Below, one piece after another: positions 8,590-16,485 of a DNA stretch of 64,000 nucleotides. The DNA comes from Calditrichota bacterium (lineage in GTDB: Bacteria; Calditrichota; Calditrichia; RBG-13-44-9; J042): the NCBI GenBank assembly GCA_013150955.1, contig JAADJD010000017.1, positions 36,336-100,335 of the forward strand, written 5' to 3'. The notes below the pieces were generated by a model. That model was not told where the DNA came from, did no database searches, and saw only the letters and a program-made list of their open reading frames with translations. Both the position numbers and the translations under genes were made by a program. Position 1 is the first letter of the stretch. Each line of letters starts with the position of its first letter.

Positions 8590-9459
8590 ATGAAATTCCG
8601 TGGATTAAAAAATATCTTTACCATCGCTCTGATGCTCCTCCTGTGGCTCTTACCTGCTCAAATGGCAGTGGGAGCAGGGAAGTGGTCGCTATTTAGTTAC
8701 CTGTCGTACTATAGTGGTCGGTATTATTTAACGGAGACCACCCGTAGCCTGTATGTTGCGGGTGGACTCCGCTATCGCAGTGACCGCTGGAATGTGTCTT
8801 TCAGTATGCCATGGATTATTCAGAATTCCAATTTGGTACAGCAAACGGGTAACGTGTTTTATCCTATGGGGCCCGATGGAAATGGCCGCTCACACATGGA
8901 TGGCGATGCCATGGGGATGGGAGATGGCTGGCATTCCCGGCACATGAACTTTCAGGCGCCCACCTCGCACATCCTCACCGGTCTGGGGGACGCCTACGGC
9001 TACATCAGCTACCGGCTGTATGGCGGGGGATTTGCCACGTATGCGGTATTTGCTAATATTCAAATCAAAGCACCAACGGCCAGTGTTCAGCGGGGATTTG
9101 GCACCGGGGAGTGGGATTATGGCGGCAGTTTTTCCTTTCAAAAACTTTTTTGGCGGAAATGGGGCGCCATTGTCGAACTGGGAATCCTGGACATTGGCGA
9201 TCCCGATTCCATCACCTTTAAAAATCCGGTTTTTGGAAGCCTGACGCTGAACTGGTTTGTGAACCCAAAAGTAGCTCTAACGCTGTATTACCTGTGGTAC
9301 ACACAGATACAGGATCAGGTGGAGCCACCGCGATATGTAAATGGTGGAGTTCACTATCAGATGTCGAATACCATCACCCTGCTGGTCACAGTGGGGCGGG
9401 GGATGAGTTCCAGTAGCGCGGACTTTAACATGTTTACCAGTTTAGAAGTAACACTTTAA
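8590..9459 (+). CDS. Outer-membrane beta-barrel protein, possible transporter
   Basis: Protein of 289 aa with a signal peptide (about 1-29, ending near AVGAGK). It has repeated amphipathic strands (GGLRYRSDRWNVSFSMPW, ALTLYYLWYTQ, HYQMSNTITLLVTVGRG) and a C-terminus (MFTSLEVTL) compatible with a barrel. A Met/His/Asp-rich loop (GRSHMDGDAMGMGDGWHSRHMN, about 99-120) could bind copper. The layout resembles small channel proteins related to the MetA-pathway phenol degradation family, but that is a guess. It follows the lipoprotein cytochrome by 15 bp. Confidence 0.7.
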   Translation: MKFRGLKNIFTIALMLLLWLLPAQMAVGAGKWSLFSYLSYYSGRYYLTETTRSLYVAGGLRYRSDRWNVSFSMPWIIQNSNLVQQTGNVFYPMGPDGNGRSHMDGDAMGMGDGWHSRHMNFQAPTSHILTGLGDAYGYISYRLYGGGFATYAVFANIQIKAPTASVQRGFGTGEWDYGGSFSFQKLFWRKWGAIVELGILDIGDPDSITFKNPVFGSLTLNWFVNPKVALTLYYLWYTQIQDQVEPPRYVNGGVHYQMSNTITLLVTVGRGMSSSSADFNMFTSLEVTL

Positions 9460-9475
9460 AAAAGGAGGCCATCGG

Positions 9476-10117
9476 ATGTTTGATATTACACTGTTGCATC
9501 CCAAAGTGGTGCATTTTCCCATTGCCCTGGTGTTGGTGGCGTTTGTATTCGACATTCTGGGCATGATCAAGAAAAATGAATTTTACTATAGATTTGCCTG
9601 GATCAATCTGGTGCTGGCATTTTTTGCCGCCGTGGTGGCCATTGTTAGCGGACTGCTGGCTGCGAACAACGTGCCGCACAATGATCTGGCCCACGAAACC
9701 ATGGAAACGCACGAGAATCTGGGCTATGTGATCGGGGGAATCCTGGCGGTGCTGGTTTTCTGGCGCTTCCGTCTTAAAGGCGCCTTTCCTGAAAAAGGGA
9801 AATGGATCTACTTGCTTCTCTTTTTTGTCGGTGTGGGGACGGTGGTCATCAGCAGCGATCTGGGAGGCAAAATGGTGTACGAATTTGGCGTGGCGGTGAA
9901 GGCGGTGCCTCAGGTGGAATCGGAAGGGCATTCTCACGATGGCGATGGACATTCCCACGGCGAAAGTGCTTCCCCGTCCATGGAATCGCATGAACACGGG
10001 GAGGGCGAAGATCACCACCAGGCCGGCGCCGAAAGCAAAATGAAGGGCGAGGCCTCCCCGGAAAAGAAGCAGAAAAAGCTTCATAAACACGATGATGGAT
10101 CGGTTCATGAACACTAA
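9476..10117 (+). CDS. DUF2231 membrane protein with His-rich tail
   Basis: Protein of 213 aa. The N-terminal half has four predicted membrane segments and the family hallmark LHPKVVHFPIALV near the start, as in DUF2231 proteins; these carry conserved histidines and are often found with cytochromes and metal resistance genes. The last 60 residues are soluble and rich in His, Glu and Asp (GHSHDGDGHSHGE, EHGEGEDHHQ), a probable metal-binding tail. Ribosome site AAAGGAGG precedes the ATG. The function of the family is unknown; a haem or metal role is inferred. Confidence 0.85.
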   Translation: MFDITLLHPKVVHFPIALVLVAFVFDILGMIKKNEFYYRFAWINLVLAFFAAVVAIVSGLLAANNVPHNDLAHETMETHENLGYVIGGILAVLVFWRFRLKGAFPEKGKWIYLLLFFVGVGTVVISSDLGGKMVYEFGVAVKAVPQVESEGHSHDGDGHSHGESASPSMESHEHGEGEDHHQAGAESKMKGEASPEKKQKKLHKHDDGSVHEH

Positions 10118-10190
10118 ACGAAAAACAACGTTGTGCGGAACCCGCATGGGATATTCCTGGATGCAAGAAAAATGGTCTCATCAACCGCTA

Positions 10191-10223
10191 ACGGGGTGCG
10201 ATGGCTGGAAGCCATCCGCCCCG
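10191..10223 (+). other. Stem-loop after DUF2231 gene
   Basis: ACGGGG(T)GCGATGGCT pairs with AGCCATC-CGCCCCGT around a short GA loop. No U-tract follows, so readthrough or processing is more likely than efficient termination. The 293 bp gap 10118-10410 holds this and the structure at 10286; no gene is seen in it. Confidence 0.55.
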
Positions 10224-10285
10224 TGGCAAAATGACGACAATCGCATCGCCCACGGGCGGGTGGCCGGGATTTCGAAGATATCGGG

Positions 10286-10387
10286 TAACCCGAACCCATA
10301 TTTACCATCTAATGGTAAAGCGCCAGACGGAAAGTTTGTGGCGCTGAACCGTAAAAATTCATAATGGTAAATGGGTTTCAGGGTTCA
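10286..10387 (+). repeat. Nested inverted repeat upstream of DUF302 gene
   Basis: Outer arms 10286-10308 and 10364-10387 are imperfect inverted copies of TAACCC..ATTTACCAT. An inner hairpin AGCGCCA/TGGCGCT lies around 10319-10346. It ends about 25 bp before the DUF302 start codon, so it may be a regulatory leader structure or the relic of a small element. Confidence 0.5.
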
Positions 10388-10410
10388 CCATAACATAAAG
10401 GAGAGGTAAA

Positions 10411-10797
10411 ATGAGTTACTATTTTGCACGTCAGTTCGACGCAGATTTTGATGAAATGATTCAGCGGGTAACCGATGCATTGAAGGAAGAAGGATTCGGC
10501 GTCCTGACGGAAATTGATGTCAAAGAAACGTTAAAGAAAAAGCTGGATGTGGATTTCCGCCGCTATCGCATTCTGGGCGCCTGCAATCCACCGTATGCCT
10601 ACAAGGCCTTACAGGCGGAAGACAAGATCGGTACCATGCTGCCCTGCAATGTGGTTGTCCAGGAACTGGGCGATGGCAGGGTGGAGGTTGCTGCTGTCGA
10701 TCCGGTGGCCTCGATGCAGGCCATCAACAATCCGGCACTGGCAGAAATTGCCAGCGAAATTCGGGCGAAGTTAAAAAAGATTGTCGATTCGTTGTAA
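10411..10797 (+). CDS. DUF302 domain protein
   Basis: Protein of 128 aa that is essentially one DUF302 domain: an alternating alpha-beta fold with the typical EEGFGVLTEIDVKETLKKKL segment, the RYRILGACNPPYAYKAL motif and LLPCNVVV-like MLPCNVVVQE. No signal peptide or membrane segment. DUF302 proteins are common in metal-resistance and sulfur or organic-acid clusters, but their activity is unsettled. A strong AAAGGAGAGG site lies before the ATG. Confidence 0.9.
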   Translation: MSYYFARQFDADFDEMIQRVTDALKEEGFGVLTEIDVKETLKKKLDVDFRRYRILGACNPPYAYKALQAEDKIGTMLPCNVVVQELGDGRVEVAAVDPVASMQAINNPALAEIASEIRAKLKKIVDSL

Positions 10798-10927
10798 TGA
10801 AAAGCTTCTTTTTTGCCCTTCACACTCTCCCTCCCTCCCTGACCAGAGCAGGTGCTCGGGCTCCCGCCCGGGTGCCTGTTCCTTATTTTAAAGGAGTGGT
10901 GGGATACAAAACACAAGGGAGTCTACC

Positions 10928-11158
10928 ATGATGGGTGGCGATTGGTTTTGGGGTCACATGGGCTTTGGCTGGTTGTTCTGGCTGGTGATCATCGGGATCA
11001 TCATCTGGGGCATCAGCATGATGAGTCGTTCGCGGGGAACCACCGAACCCCCGGCGAAAAAGGAAACCCCACTGGAAATCTTGAAAAAGCGGTATGCACG
11101 GGGAGAAATTACCCGGGAAGAATATGAACAGATGAAACGCGATTTAACGGAAGATTGA
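10928..11158 (+). CDS. Small SHOCT-domain membrane protein
   Basis: Protein of 76 aa: an N-terminal Met/Trp-rich membrane segment (about 5-33), a short linker, and a C-terminal SHOCT motif (about 48-74, EILKKRYARGEITREEYEQMKRDL). SHOCT is a short oligomerisation-type helix pair found at the ends of many membrane and signalling proteins. Such short MMGG..W SHOCT proteins are often seen beside copper resistance genes. Ribosome site AAGGGAG precedes the ATG. The 130 bp upstream holds a stem-loop around 10843-10880. Confidence 0.85.
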   Translation: MMGGDWFWGHMGFGWLFWLVIIGIIIWGISMMSRSRGTTEPPAKKETPLEILKKRYARGEITREEYEQMKRDLTED

Positions 11159-11242
11159 TCGAACCTTTTGTCCTTGAATGAAGCGCAAAACGGCGATCGA
11201 ACAATTCATTTGTAAATCAAAGATGGGTGGAAAATAGGCTTT

Positions 11243-11406
11243 AAACCCGGATTATGCAATCGCCTACGAATGACACGAATTACCCCAAATAAAACGATAC
11301 CTTGGATTGTGTCTGGATGAAAAAGTGTTCCGGGAGATATTAACAATTTTGTTGATATTTTTGGTTTCAATCGTGTGATTCGCGGTTTAATGCATTAATT
11401 GGGTTT
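11243..11406 (+). repeat. Dispersed repeat, copy 1 (forward)
   Basis: Member of the window-wide repeat family. Forward orientation here means it starts AACCCRGATTATGCA..CCTACGAAT and ends GATTCGCGGTTTAATGCATTA..GGGTT. The two ends are imperfect inverted copies of each other over about 40 bp. No protein is encoded. Confidence 0.9.
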
Positions 11407-11418
11407 ACGATGGCATTT

Positions 11419-11589
11419 GAACCCAGATTATGCAGTAGCCTACGAATTACACGAATTAAAACGAATAAAAATAATAAAATTCCTTTGATGATATCTGGAT
11501 AAAAATGTTTTCCCGGATACATTCGTTATTTTGATGATTTTTTTTTCGATTCATTCGCGTGATTCGCGGTTTAATGCATTATTTGGGTT
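11419..11589 (+). repeat. Dispersed repeat, copy 2 (forward, tandem with copy 1)
   Basis: Full-length copy 12 bp after copy 1 in the same orientation, with the usual TGAAAATG..TTCCCGGATACATTCG core. It ends 6 bp before an upstream TTG start of the next frame, so the ATG at 11637 was preferred for that gene. Confidence 0.9.
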
Positions 11590-11636
11590 GAAATTTGCGG
11601 GGATTTGGCAATACCAAAACGACTGGAGAACCTTCC

Positions 11637-12659
11637 ATGGTTTGGAATAGATTCCGGGTTACTGAGTGGCAAATGGTATCCCCCATCGTCGGTATTTTGA
11701 TGGGATTGATGGGGATGGTCTGGCTGTCCTGCCAGAAACCGGGCTCCCAGGAGCCCCGGCTGGATCCGCACCCACCCGAAATCCGGATTGTTTACCCACC
11801 TGACGGCGCCACGTTGACGGATACGGACACCATTCGCGTGGAGGCATCGGATGACGAGGAAATCGAGCGCGTCGAAATTTTCATCGATGGGGAAAAGGTC
11901 GCTGAGCAATCACACCCGCCCTTTCAATACACCTGGTACGTGGGCTACTGGGCGGATGATCAGACCCACACCATTCAGGCCACGGCCTACGACCCGGACG
12001 GCAACCAGGCCAGCAGCGATCCCATTCGAGTAACCATTCCCGCAAGTGCAGCGCTTCAACCGCGGATCTTTGCCCCGCAAAATGATGCCCTCTTCAAAAA
12101 TCCCACGGAAATCCTGCTCCGGTGGTCCAGTCTCCCGGACGCCATTCAGTACGAAGTGCAGGTGGATCGCACCGATGCGTTTGCAAATCCCCAGGAATTT
12201 ACCACCAACACGTACGAATTCTCCTTTACCAACATTCAGGAGGGACTTTTCTACTGGCGGGTTCGGGGGAAAAATTCTCTGGGAAGGCAAAGTCAGTGGA
12301 GTGCTGTGTATCGCTTTGAGATTCGGTTTGTGGTTACCGCGCGGTTTTCGGACATTGAACAAAAGGTGTTTGCCCGGAGCTGTGCATTGAGCAACTGCCA
12401 TACCGGGGATTTTCCGGCGCAGGGATTGGATTTAACGCCGGGACAAGCGTATCAGAACCTGGTGAATGTACCCAGTTTTGAAGTGCCCTCCTGGATGCTG
12501 GTGGAGCCGAACCGCAGCGATCGCAGTTACCTGATTACCAAGCTTGCCGGCGGTGATTCCCTGAAAGGCGGATTAATGCCCTTGAACGGTGCCCCCCTTC
12601 GGCAGGAAGTGATCGATTCCATCCGTGCCTGGATCGACCGCGGTGCGCTGGATAATTAG
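11637..12659 (+). CDS. Lipoprotein with Ig-like domains and a C-terminal CxxxxCH haem-like site
   Basis: Protein of 340 aa from the ATG at 11637, which has a CTGGAG site 9 bp upstream; an in-frame TTG at 11595 is less likely. The N-terminus is hydrophobic and ends in a lipobox-like WLSC. An Ig-like domain follows (VYPPDGATLTDTDTIRVEASDDE, about 45-135), then a fibronectin-like domain (WSSLPDAIQYEVQVDRT..YWRVRGKN). The C-terminal 100 residues contain CALSNCH, an expanded CxxxxCH site, and SYLITKLAGGD..GGLMPLNGAPL..IDSIRAWIDRGAL, as in planctomycete-type cytochrome-like domains. It is probably surface or periplasm anchored; the function is unknown. Confidence 0.75.
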   Translation: MVWNRFRVTEWQMVSPIVGILMGLMGMVWLSCQKPGSQEPRLDPHPPEIRIVYPPDGATLTDTDTIRVEASDDEEIERVEIFIDGEKVAEQSHPPFQYTWYVGYWADDQTHTIQATAYDPDGNQASSDPIRVTIPASAALQPRIFAPQNDALFKNPTEILLRWSSLPDAIQYEVQVDRTDAFANPQEFTTNTYEFSFTNIQEGLFYWRVRGKNSLGRQSQWSAVYRFEIRFVVTARFSDIEQKVFARSCALSNCHTGDFPAQGLDLTPGQAYQNLVNVPSFEVPSWMLVEPNRSDRSYLITKLAGGDSLKGGLMPLNGAPLRQEVIDSIRAWIDRGALDN

Positions 12660-12724
12660 CACTCTTCAATAACAGGGCGCATTATTTAGCGCAATTTGCA
12701 GGGACTGCAACAACGATCAGGAAT

Positions 12725-12843
12725 AAACCCAGATTATGCATTAGACCACGAATTTCACGAATTAACACAAATAAAAATAAAATACACTTGATTCTTTCGG
12801 GATGAAAAGGTTTTTCCCGGATGCATTCGTTATTTTGTTGATA
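12725..12843 (+). repeat. Dispersed repeat, copy 3a (forward, 3'-truncated)
   Basis: Starts with the standard AAACCCAGATTATGCA end but stops after TTATTTTGTTGATAT, where the next copy begins. The right third is missing, so a second copy seems to have inserted into or recombined with it. Confidence 0.85.
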
Positions 12844-12844
12844 T

Positions 12845-13016
12845 GATCCTAAATTATGCAATAGCCTACGAATTACACGAATTAACACAAATAAAACCAA
12901 TAAAATACATTGGATTGTGTCTGGATGAAAATGTGTTTCAGGGTTTATTTGCGATTTTGTAGGTATTTTTTGTTTTCATTCGTGTGATTTGCGGTTTATC
13001 GCATTATTTGGGTTTA
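12845..13016 (+). repeat. Dispersed repeat, copy 3b (forward, full)
   Basis: Full copy fused to the truncated copy 3a, from ATCCTAAATTATGCAATAGCC to GCATTATTTGGGTTTA. A short reading frame on the minus strand of this stretch is an artefact of the repeat. Confidence 0.88.
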
Positions 13017-13059
13017 ACTCGCAACCCACCTTAACCCATCCTAAAATTTCAAAAATTTT

Positions 13060-13089
13060 TGTAAGAAATCCTCCTTCAGGTAATCTAAA
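13060..13089 (+). promoter_or_regulatory. Candidate ECF-type promoter of the hydrolase/sigma unit
   Basis: TGTAAG (13060-13065) and TCTAAA (13084-13089) are separated by 18 bp and lie about 40 bp before the start codon. This resembles ECF promoters of the TGTAAC..GTCTA kind, which would make the downstream ECF sigma factor autoregulated. Inference from motif shape only. Confidence 0.4.
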
Positions 13090-13129
13090 GGGTGAGTCAT
13101 CGATAATTTAAACGCAGGAGGATTTCGAT

Positions 13130-14011
13130 ATGTGGCGAATTAAATGGATGTTTCTATTTCTGTGTCTCACCCTGCTCACAGCGCATGCAGGTAGTTCCTC
13201 CGAATACCCATTCCGGGTGGAGGTAAAAGGCAGCGGCCAGCCCGTGCTGTTGATTCCGGGATTGGCCTGCTCCGGTGAGGTGTGGGAACAAACCGTTCAG
13301 GCGTTGCAGGATCGGTACACGTTGCATGTGATCTCCCTGCCGGGATTTGCCGGCCAACCCGCCATGTCGCTAAAGGATGGCTATCTGCCGGTCATTAAAC
13401 GGGCGCTCATTCGCTACATTAAAAATGAACTGTCCGCAAAACCCATCCTCATCGGGCACAGCCTGGGAGGATTTCTGGCTATATCTGTTACCGCTTCGGT
13501 GCCGGATCGGGTGGCGAAGATCGTGGTGGTGGATGCCTATCCCTTTTACACCGCTGCATTCAATCCCCTGGCCACTGCCGAATCCAGCCGGCCCCAGGCC
13601 GAAAATATGCAACAGATGATCTTGCAAACCCCCGATCCCGTTTTCCAGAAACAGCAACAGGCCACCTTAAAAACCATGATCAGCGATTCGAATTTGGTTA
13701 AATTAGCGGTGCGCTGGTCGATGGCATCGGATCGGCCGACCATTGCCCGGGCCATGTACGAAATCATGACCACCGATTTACGGGACAGCGTGGCCAGCAT
13801 TACCTGTCCCATTCTGGTGCTGGGCAGCTGGTACGGCGCCAAAGACGTTGGCATTACCCGGGAAATGGTCGCTGCTAATTTCCAGAACCAGTTTCAGAAA
13901 GCCGAACGGTGCACAGTTAAAATTGCGGAAAAAGCCCGACATTTCATCATGTGGGACGAGCCGGAATGGTTCATCGATCAAGTCCAGGAGTTTCTGGAGC
14001 ATGGAGAATAA
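13130..14011 (+). CDS. Secreted alpha/beta hydrolase
   Basis: Protein of 293 aa with a signal peptide (about 1-21). It is an alpha/beta hydrolase with the nucleophile elbow GHSLGG (Ser about 111), an acidic residue probably in the ILVLGSWYGAKD region, and a C-terminal histidine in KARHFIMWDEPEWF. The substrate is unknown (esterase or lipase-like). AGGAGGATTTCG precedes the ATG. Its stop overlaps the start of the ECF sigma gene by 11 bp, so translation is coupled. Confidence 0.85.
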   Translation: MWRIKWMFLFLCLTLLTAHAGSSSEYPFRVEVKGSGQPVLLIPGLACSGEVWEQTVQALQDRYTLHVISLPGFAGQPAMSLKDGYLPVIKRALIRYIKNELSAKPILIGHSLGGFLAISVTASVPDRVAKIVVVDAYPFYTAAFNPLATAESSRPQAENMQQMILQTPDPVFQKQQQATLKTMISDSNLVKLAVRWSMASDRPTIARAMYEIMTTDLRDSVASITCPILVLGSWYGAKDVGITREMVAANFQNQFQKAERCTVKIAEKARHFIMWDEPEWFIDQVQEFLEHGE

Positions 14012-14507
14012 GGAACAGTATTTCTTAGACATTTACCAGCAATTCAAGGATAAACTGTTCCGCCTGTGCCTGGGATTTACCGGCGATACAGGGGAAGCAG
14101 AAAATCTGTTCCAGGAAATCTGGATCAAAATCTGGAATCACCTGGATCAGTTTCGAAACGAAAGTGCCATTGGCACCTGGATATACCGCATTGCCACCAA
14201 TACGGCGTTGCTATATGTCAAACGGCAAAACCGCTATAAGCGGAAGGTTCAATCCATGGAACACCTCCCGGTTGAGCCGGGGGGTGACCCATCAGAAGCC
14301 CAACACATGGAGGAAGCGATTGCCCGGCTGTACCGGGCAATCGCCTCTTTAAAGGAACTGGATCGGATTATCATCGAACTGGTGCTGGAGGGTACCCGAT
14401 ACCGGGACATCGCGGAAATCACCGGTTTGAGCGTGTCCAATGTGGGCGTGCGGATCAACCGCATTAAGAAGGAATTGAAAAACAGGCTTGAGAAAGCAGG
14501 AGAATAG
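14001..14507 (+). CDS. ECF-subfamily RNA polymerase sigma factor
   Basis: Protein of 168 aa. Region 2 (about 5-75) contains the sigma-70-like GDTGEAENLFQEIWIKIW and FRNESAIGTWIYRIATNTAL; region 4 (about 105-160) contains the helix-turn-helix TRYRDIAEITGLSVSNVGVRINRIKKELK. There is no region 3, typical of ECF factors. The start at 14001 gives the usual family length and overlaps the hydrolase stop; a longer frame to 13848 runs inside the hydrolase and is rejected. The next gene, 2 bp downstream, is a membrane protein in the position of an anti-sigma factor. Confidence 0.92.
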   Translation: MENKEQYFLDIYQQFKDKLFRLCLGFTGDTGEAENLFQEIWIKIWNHLDQFRNESAIGTWIYRIATNTALLYVKRQNRYKRKVQSMEHLPVEPGGDPSEAQHMEEAIARLYRAIASLKELDRIIIELVLEGTRYRDIAEITGLSVSNVGVRINRIKKELKNRLEKAGE

Positions 14508-14509
14508 AC

Positions 14510-15088
14510 ATGGCCGATGATCTCAAATCCTTACAGGAACTCTGGCAGCGGGGCGGATCCGGAGCCCCGGATGCGTTGAAGTTGCTGCATCAGTTGAACG
14601 CCCTGCGGCGGAAGCACCGGATGGAGAAGATCGGGCTGTTTGTCAGCCTGCTAACCACCATGGCAGTGTTGCTTTTTATTCTTCCGGTGGTCGAGAGCCC
14701 TTATTTTGCCGCAGCCATGGTTTTCATCGGGCTGGCCGTGGTGCTGATTCTGTGGCAGGCCTATCAGATCCGATTTCAGCCGCTGAACGGTGCCCGGCAT
14801 CTTTCCAATAAGGCCTTCCTCGAAAGTTACCTCCAGAACATGGAGAAAAAGGTGCGGTTCACCCGAAAAACCATGTGGGTTTATGCCATTTTGCTGACCC
14901 TGGGATTAAATCTTGCCTATCTGGAGGCGATTCGGTCAATACCAACCATCGGGCGGGTGCTGATCCATCTTGGGATGAGTACATTCCTGATCCTGGGATT
15001 CCGGGTGCTGATTCAAAAGCGGCTGCGGACCTATCAGCAGGAAATCGATCCCCTTTTGAAAACCCTGAGGGATTTGAACGCATCCTGA
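14510..15088 (+). CDS. Membrane protein downstream of ECF sigma, possible anti-sigma factor
   Basis: Protein of 192 aa with a soluble N-terminus (about 1-38) and four membrane segments in two pairs (about 42-80 and 120-165). It starts 2 bp after the sigma gene stop with a GGAG site, which suggests a partner role. No zinc-binding HxxxCxxC motif is present, so it is not a classic zinc anti-sigma protein; the function is inferred from position. Confidence 0.65.
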   Translation: MADDLKSLQELWQRGGSGAPDALKLLHQLNALRRKHRMEKIGLFVSLLTTMAVLLFILPVVESPYFAAAMVFIGLAVVLILWQAYQIRFQPLNGARHLSNKAFLESYLQNMEKKVRFTRKTMWVYAILLTLGLNLAYLEAIRSIPTIGRVLIHLGMSTFLILGFRVLIQKRLRTYQQEIDPLLKTLRDLNAS

Positions 15089-15138
15089 TGAGAGAAACCG
15101 AGCAATCTCCAGAAACCCGTGCTATCCCCAAAATGTAT

Positions 15139-15366
15139 TAAACCCACATAATGCATTCAACCGCGAATCACGCGAATGAAACCCAAAAATATCAATTAAA
15201 TCGCGAATAAACCTCAAAACAATTTTTTCATACGGATATCGTCCAATGTGTTTTATTTATTTTATTCGTTTTAATTCGTGTAATTCGTAGGCGATTGCTT
15301 GATCTGGGATTAATTTTATTCGTGTTCATTCGTGTAATTCGTAGGCGATTGCATCATCCGGGTTTA
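15139..15366 (-). repeat. Dispersed repeat, copy 4 (reverse) plus an extra solo end
   Basis: Full reverse copy from AAACCCACATAATGCATTCAACCGCGAAT to about 15312, followed by a second copy of only the terminal end (15313-15366: TTCGTGTAATTCGTAGGCGATTGCATCATCCGGGTTTA). Confidence 0.88.
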
Positions 15367-15453
15367 TCTGGCATGGAATTTGAACCCATTTCCGGTGGGA
15401 ATCCTGAAATGCATTTTGGGATTCCCCAAACCGACATACAAGGAGGAAGAGCC

Positions 15454-15792
15454 ATGAAGGCGGTCAAAGCATACATCCGCTGTGAAAAGGCAGAGGAAGT
15501 GGTTTCCGCGCTGGTGGAAAAGGGGATCAGGAGTTTAACGCTGATCAATGTGATGGGCATGGGATTGCTGGCGGATCCCCACACCGCCAAATATTCCATG
15601 GAATGCGTGGAACAGTACTCCAAAGTCGCCAAGCTGGAAATCGTTTGTTCGGACGATCGCGTCCATGAGATCGTGGAAACCATTCGCTCTGCGGCTTACA
15701 CCGGTTTAAAAGGGGACGGGATGATTTACGTAACCCCGGTAGAAATGGCGGTTAAAATCCGCAGTGGCGCAATTGGCGAGGAAGCCGTGTAA
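15454..15792 (+). CDS. PII-NG type P-II-like signalling protein (copy 2)
   Basis: Protein of 112 aa, clearly paralogous to the one at 5616: same length, same GMGxLADPxxxKYS T-loop region and AAYTGLKGDGMIYV B-loop-like segment, with differences such as Cys in place of Val near residue 9. AAGGAGGAAGAGCC precedes the ATG at 15454; an in-frame start at 15295 lies in the repeat and is rejected. The gene stands between the ECF unit and an RseC-like gene, apparently with its own transcript. Confidence 0.87.
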   Translation: MKAVKAYIRCEKAEEVVSALVEKGIRSLTLINVMGMGLLADPHTAKYSMECVEQYSKVAKLEIVCSDDRVHEIVETIRSAAYTGLKGDGMIYVTPVEMAVKIRSGAIGEEAV

Positions 15793-15944
15793 ATGCAGGA
15801 TTGGCGTCAGATTGTAGAATTTTCTTCATTTGAATTTTTGCCCTTTGTAGATTATTATTCAGCGAAATGAAGCGAATGGGGAATAGCAGACGGAATTAAA
15901 GCGCTTCGAACGCGAAACCGGAAAATAAATTTGTGGCATTAATT

Positions 15945-15974
15945 TTGATTAGTTTTCATTGGGACGGATATAAA
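15945..15974 (+). promoter_or_regulatory. Candidate sigma-70 promoter upstream of RseC-like gene
   Basis: TTGATT (15945-15950) and TATAAA (15969-15974) with an 18 bp spacer, ending 13 bp before the start codon. The short leader makes this uncertain. Nothing else is seen in the gap 15793-15944. Confidence 0.35.
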
Positions 15975-15987
15975 GGACGAGGTCATC

Positions 15988-16470
15988 ATGGATCGAGAAG
16001 TTGGCCAGGTGGTGAAGGTCGGGGAAAAAGAGATGGAAATCATGATTCACGCGCCGGCGGGATGCGATTCCTGTTCTGCAAAAGGGGTATGTCACGCGGG
16101 AAGCTCCGATTCCGGTTTCCGGATCATCACCCTGCCACGCATTAACGGTGTTCAACCCGGTCAACAGGTGGTTTTGACCTTTCGCCAGTCATCCAGTCTC
16201 ATTGCGGCAATGATTGTTTTTGTGGTACCCATCCTGTTCGCTCTGATGGGCTATCTGGTTGCGACTACTTTATTCCCCTCCTCGGAGCTCTTCGGTGCAC
16301 TGGGATTAATTGGAGGATTGCTCATTTCGGGTGCGGTGATTTATTTCTTAAATCAAAATTTAAGCCGCTCGAATTTCTTTTTACCCCGGGTGGAAATTCA
16401 AGACCAACCATCCGAATCCCCGGGAATATCCCGGGAGAAAAATGGATTACCACCCATTCACCAAAACTAA
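15988..16470 (+). CDS. RseC/MucC (SoxR-reducing system) family protein
   Basis: Protein of 160 aa. The N-terminal domain has the family Cys cluster CDSCSAKGVCHAG (about 30-42); two adjacent membrane segments follow (about 70-92 and 98-117), then a short tail. RseC/MucC proteins act in sigma-E regulation, electron transfer to SoxR, or thiamine/FeS-linked redox, often with Rnf-type complexes. Here the neighbours are YHS and CcmH-like proteins and CopA, so a redox role in copper stress is plausible. GAGGTCATC precedes the ATG. Confidence 0.85.
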   Translation: MDREVGQVVKVGEKEMEIMIHAPAGCDSCSAKGVCHAGSSDSGFRIITLPRINGVQPGQQVVLTFRQSSSLIAAMIVFVVPILFALMGYLVATTLFPSSELFGALGLIGGLLISGAVIYFLNQNLSRSNFFLPRVEIQDQPSESPGISREKNGLPPIHQN

Positions 16471-16485
16471 GAGGAGGGAACAATC

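Noticed and set aside
12682..12900. Minus-strand ORF of 72 aa in the repeat region
   Set aside because: It is entirely made of repeat sequence and its product (VLIRVIRRLLHNL) appears at other repeat copies in the same way; no ribosome site.
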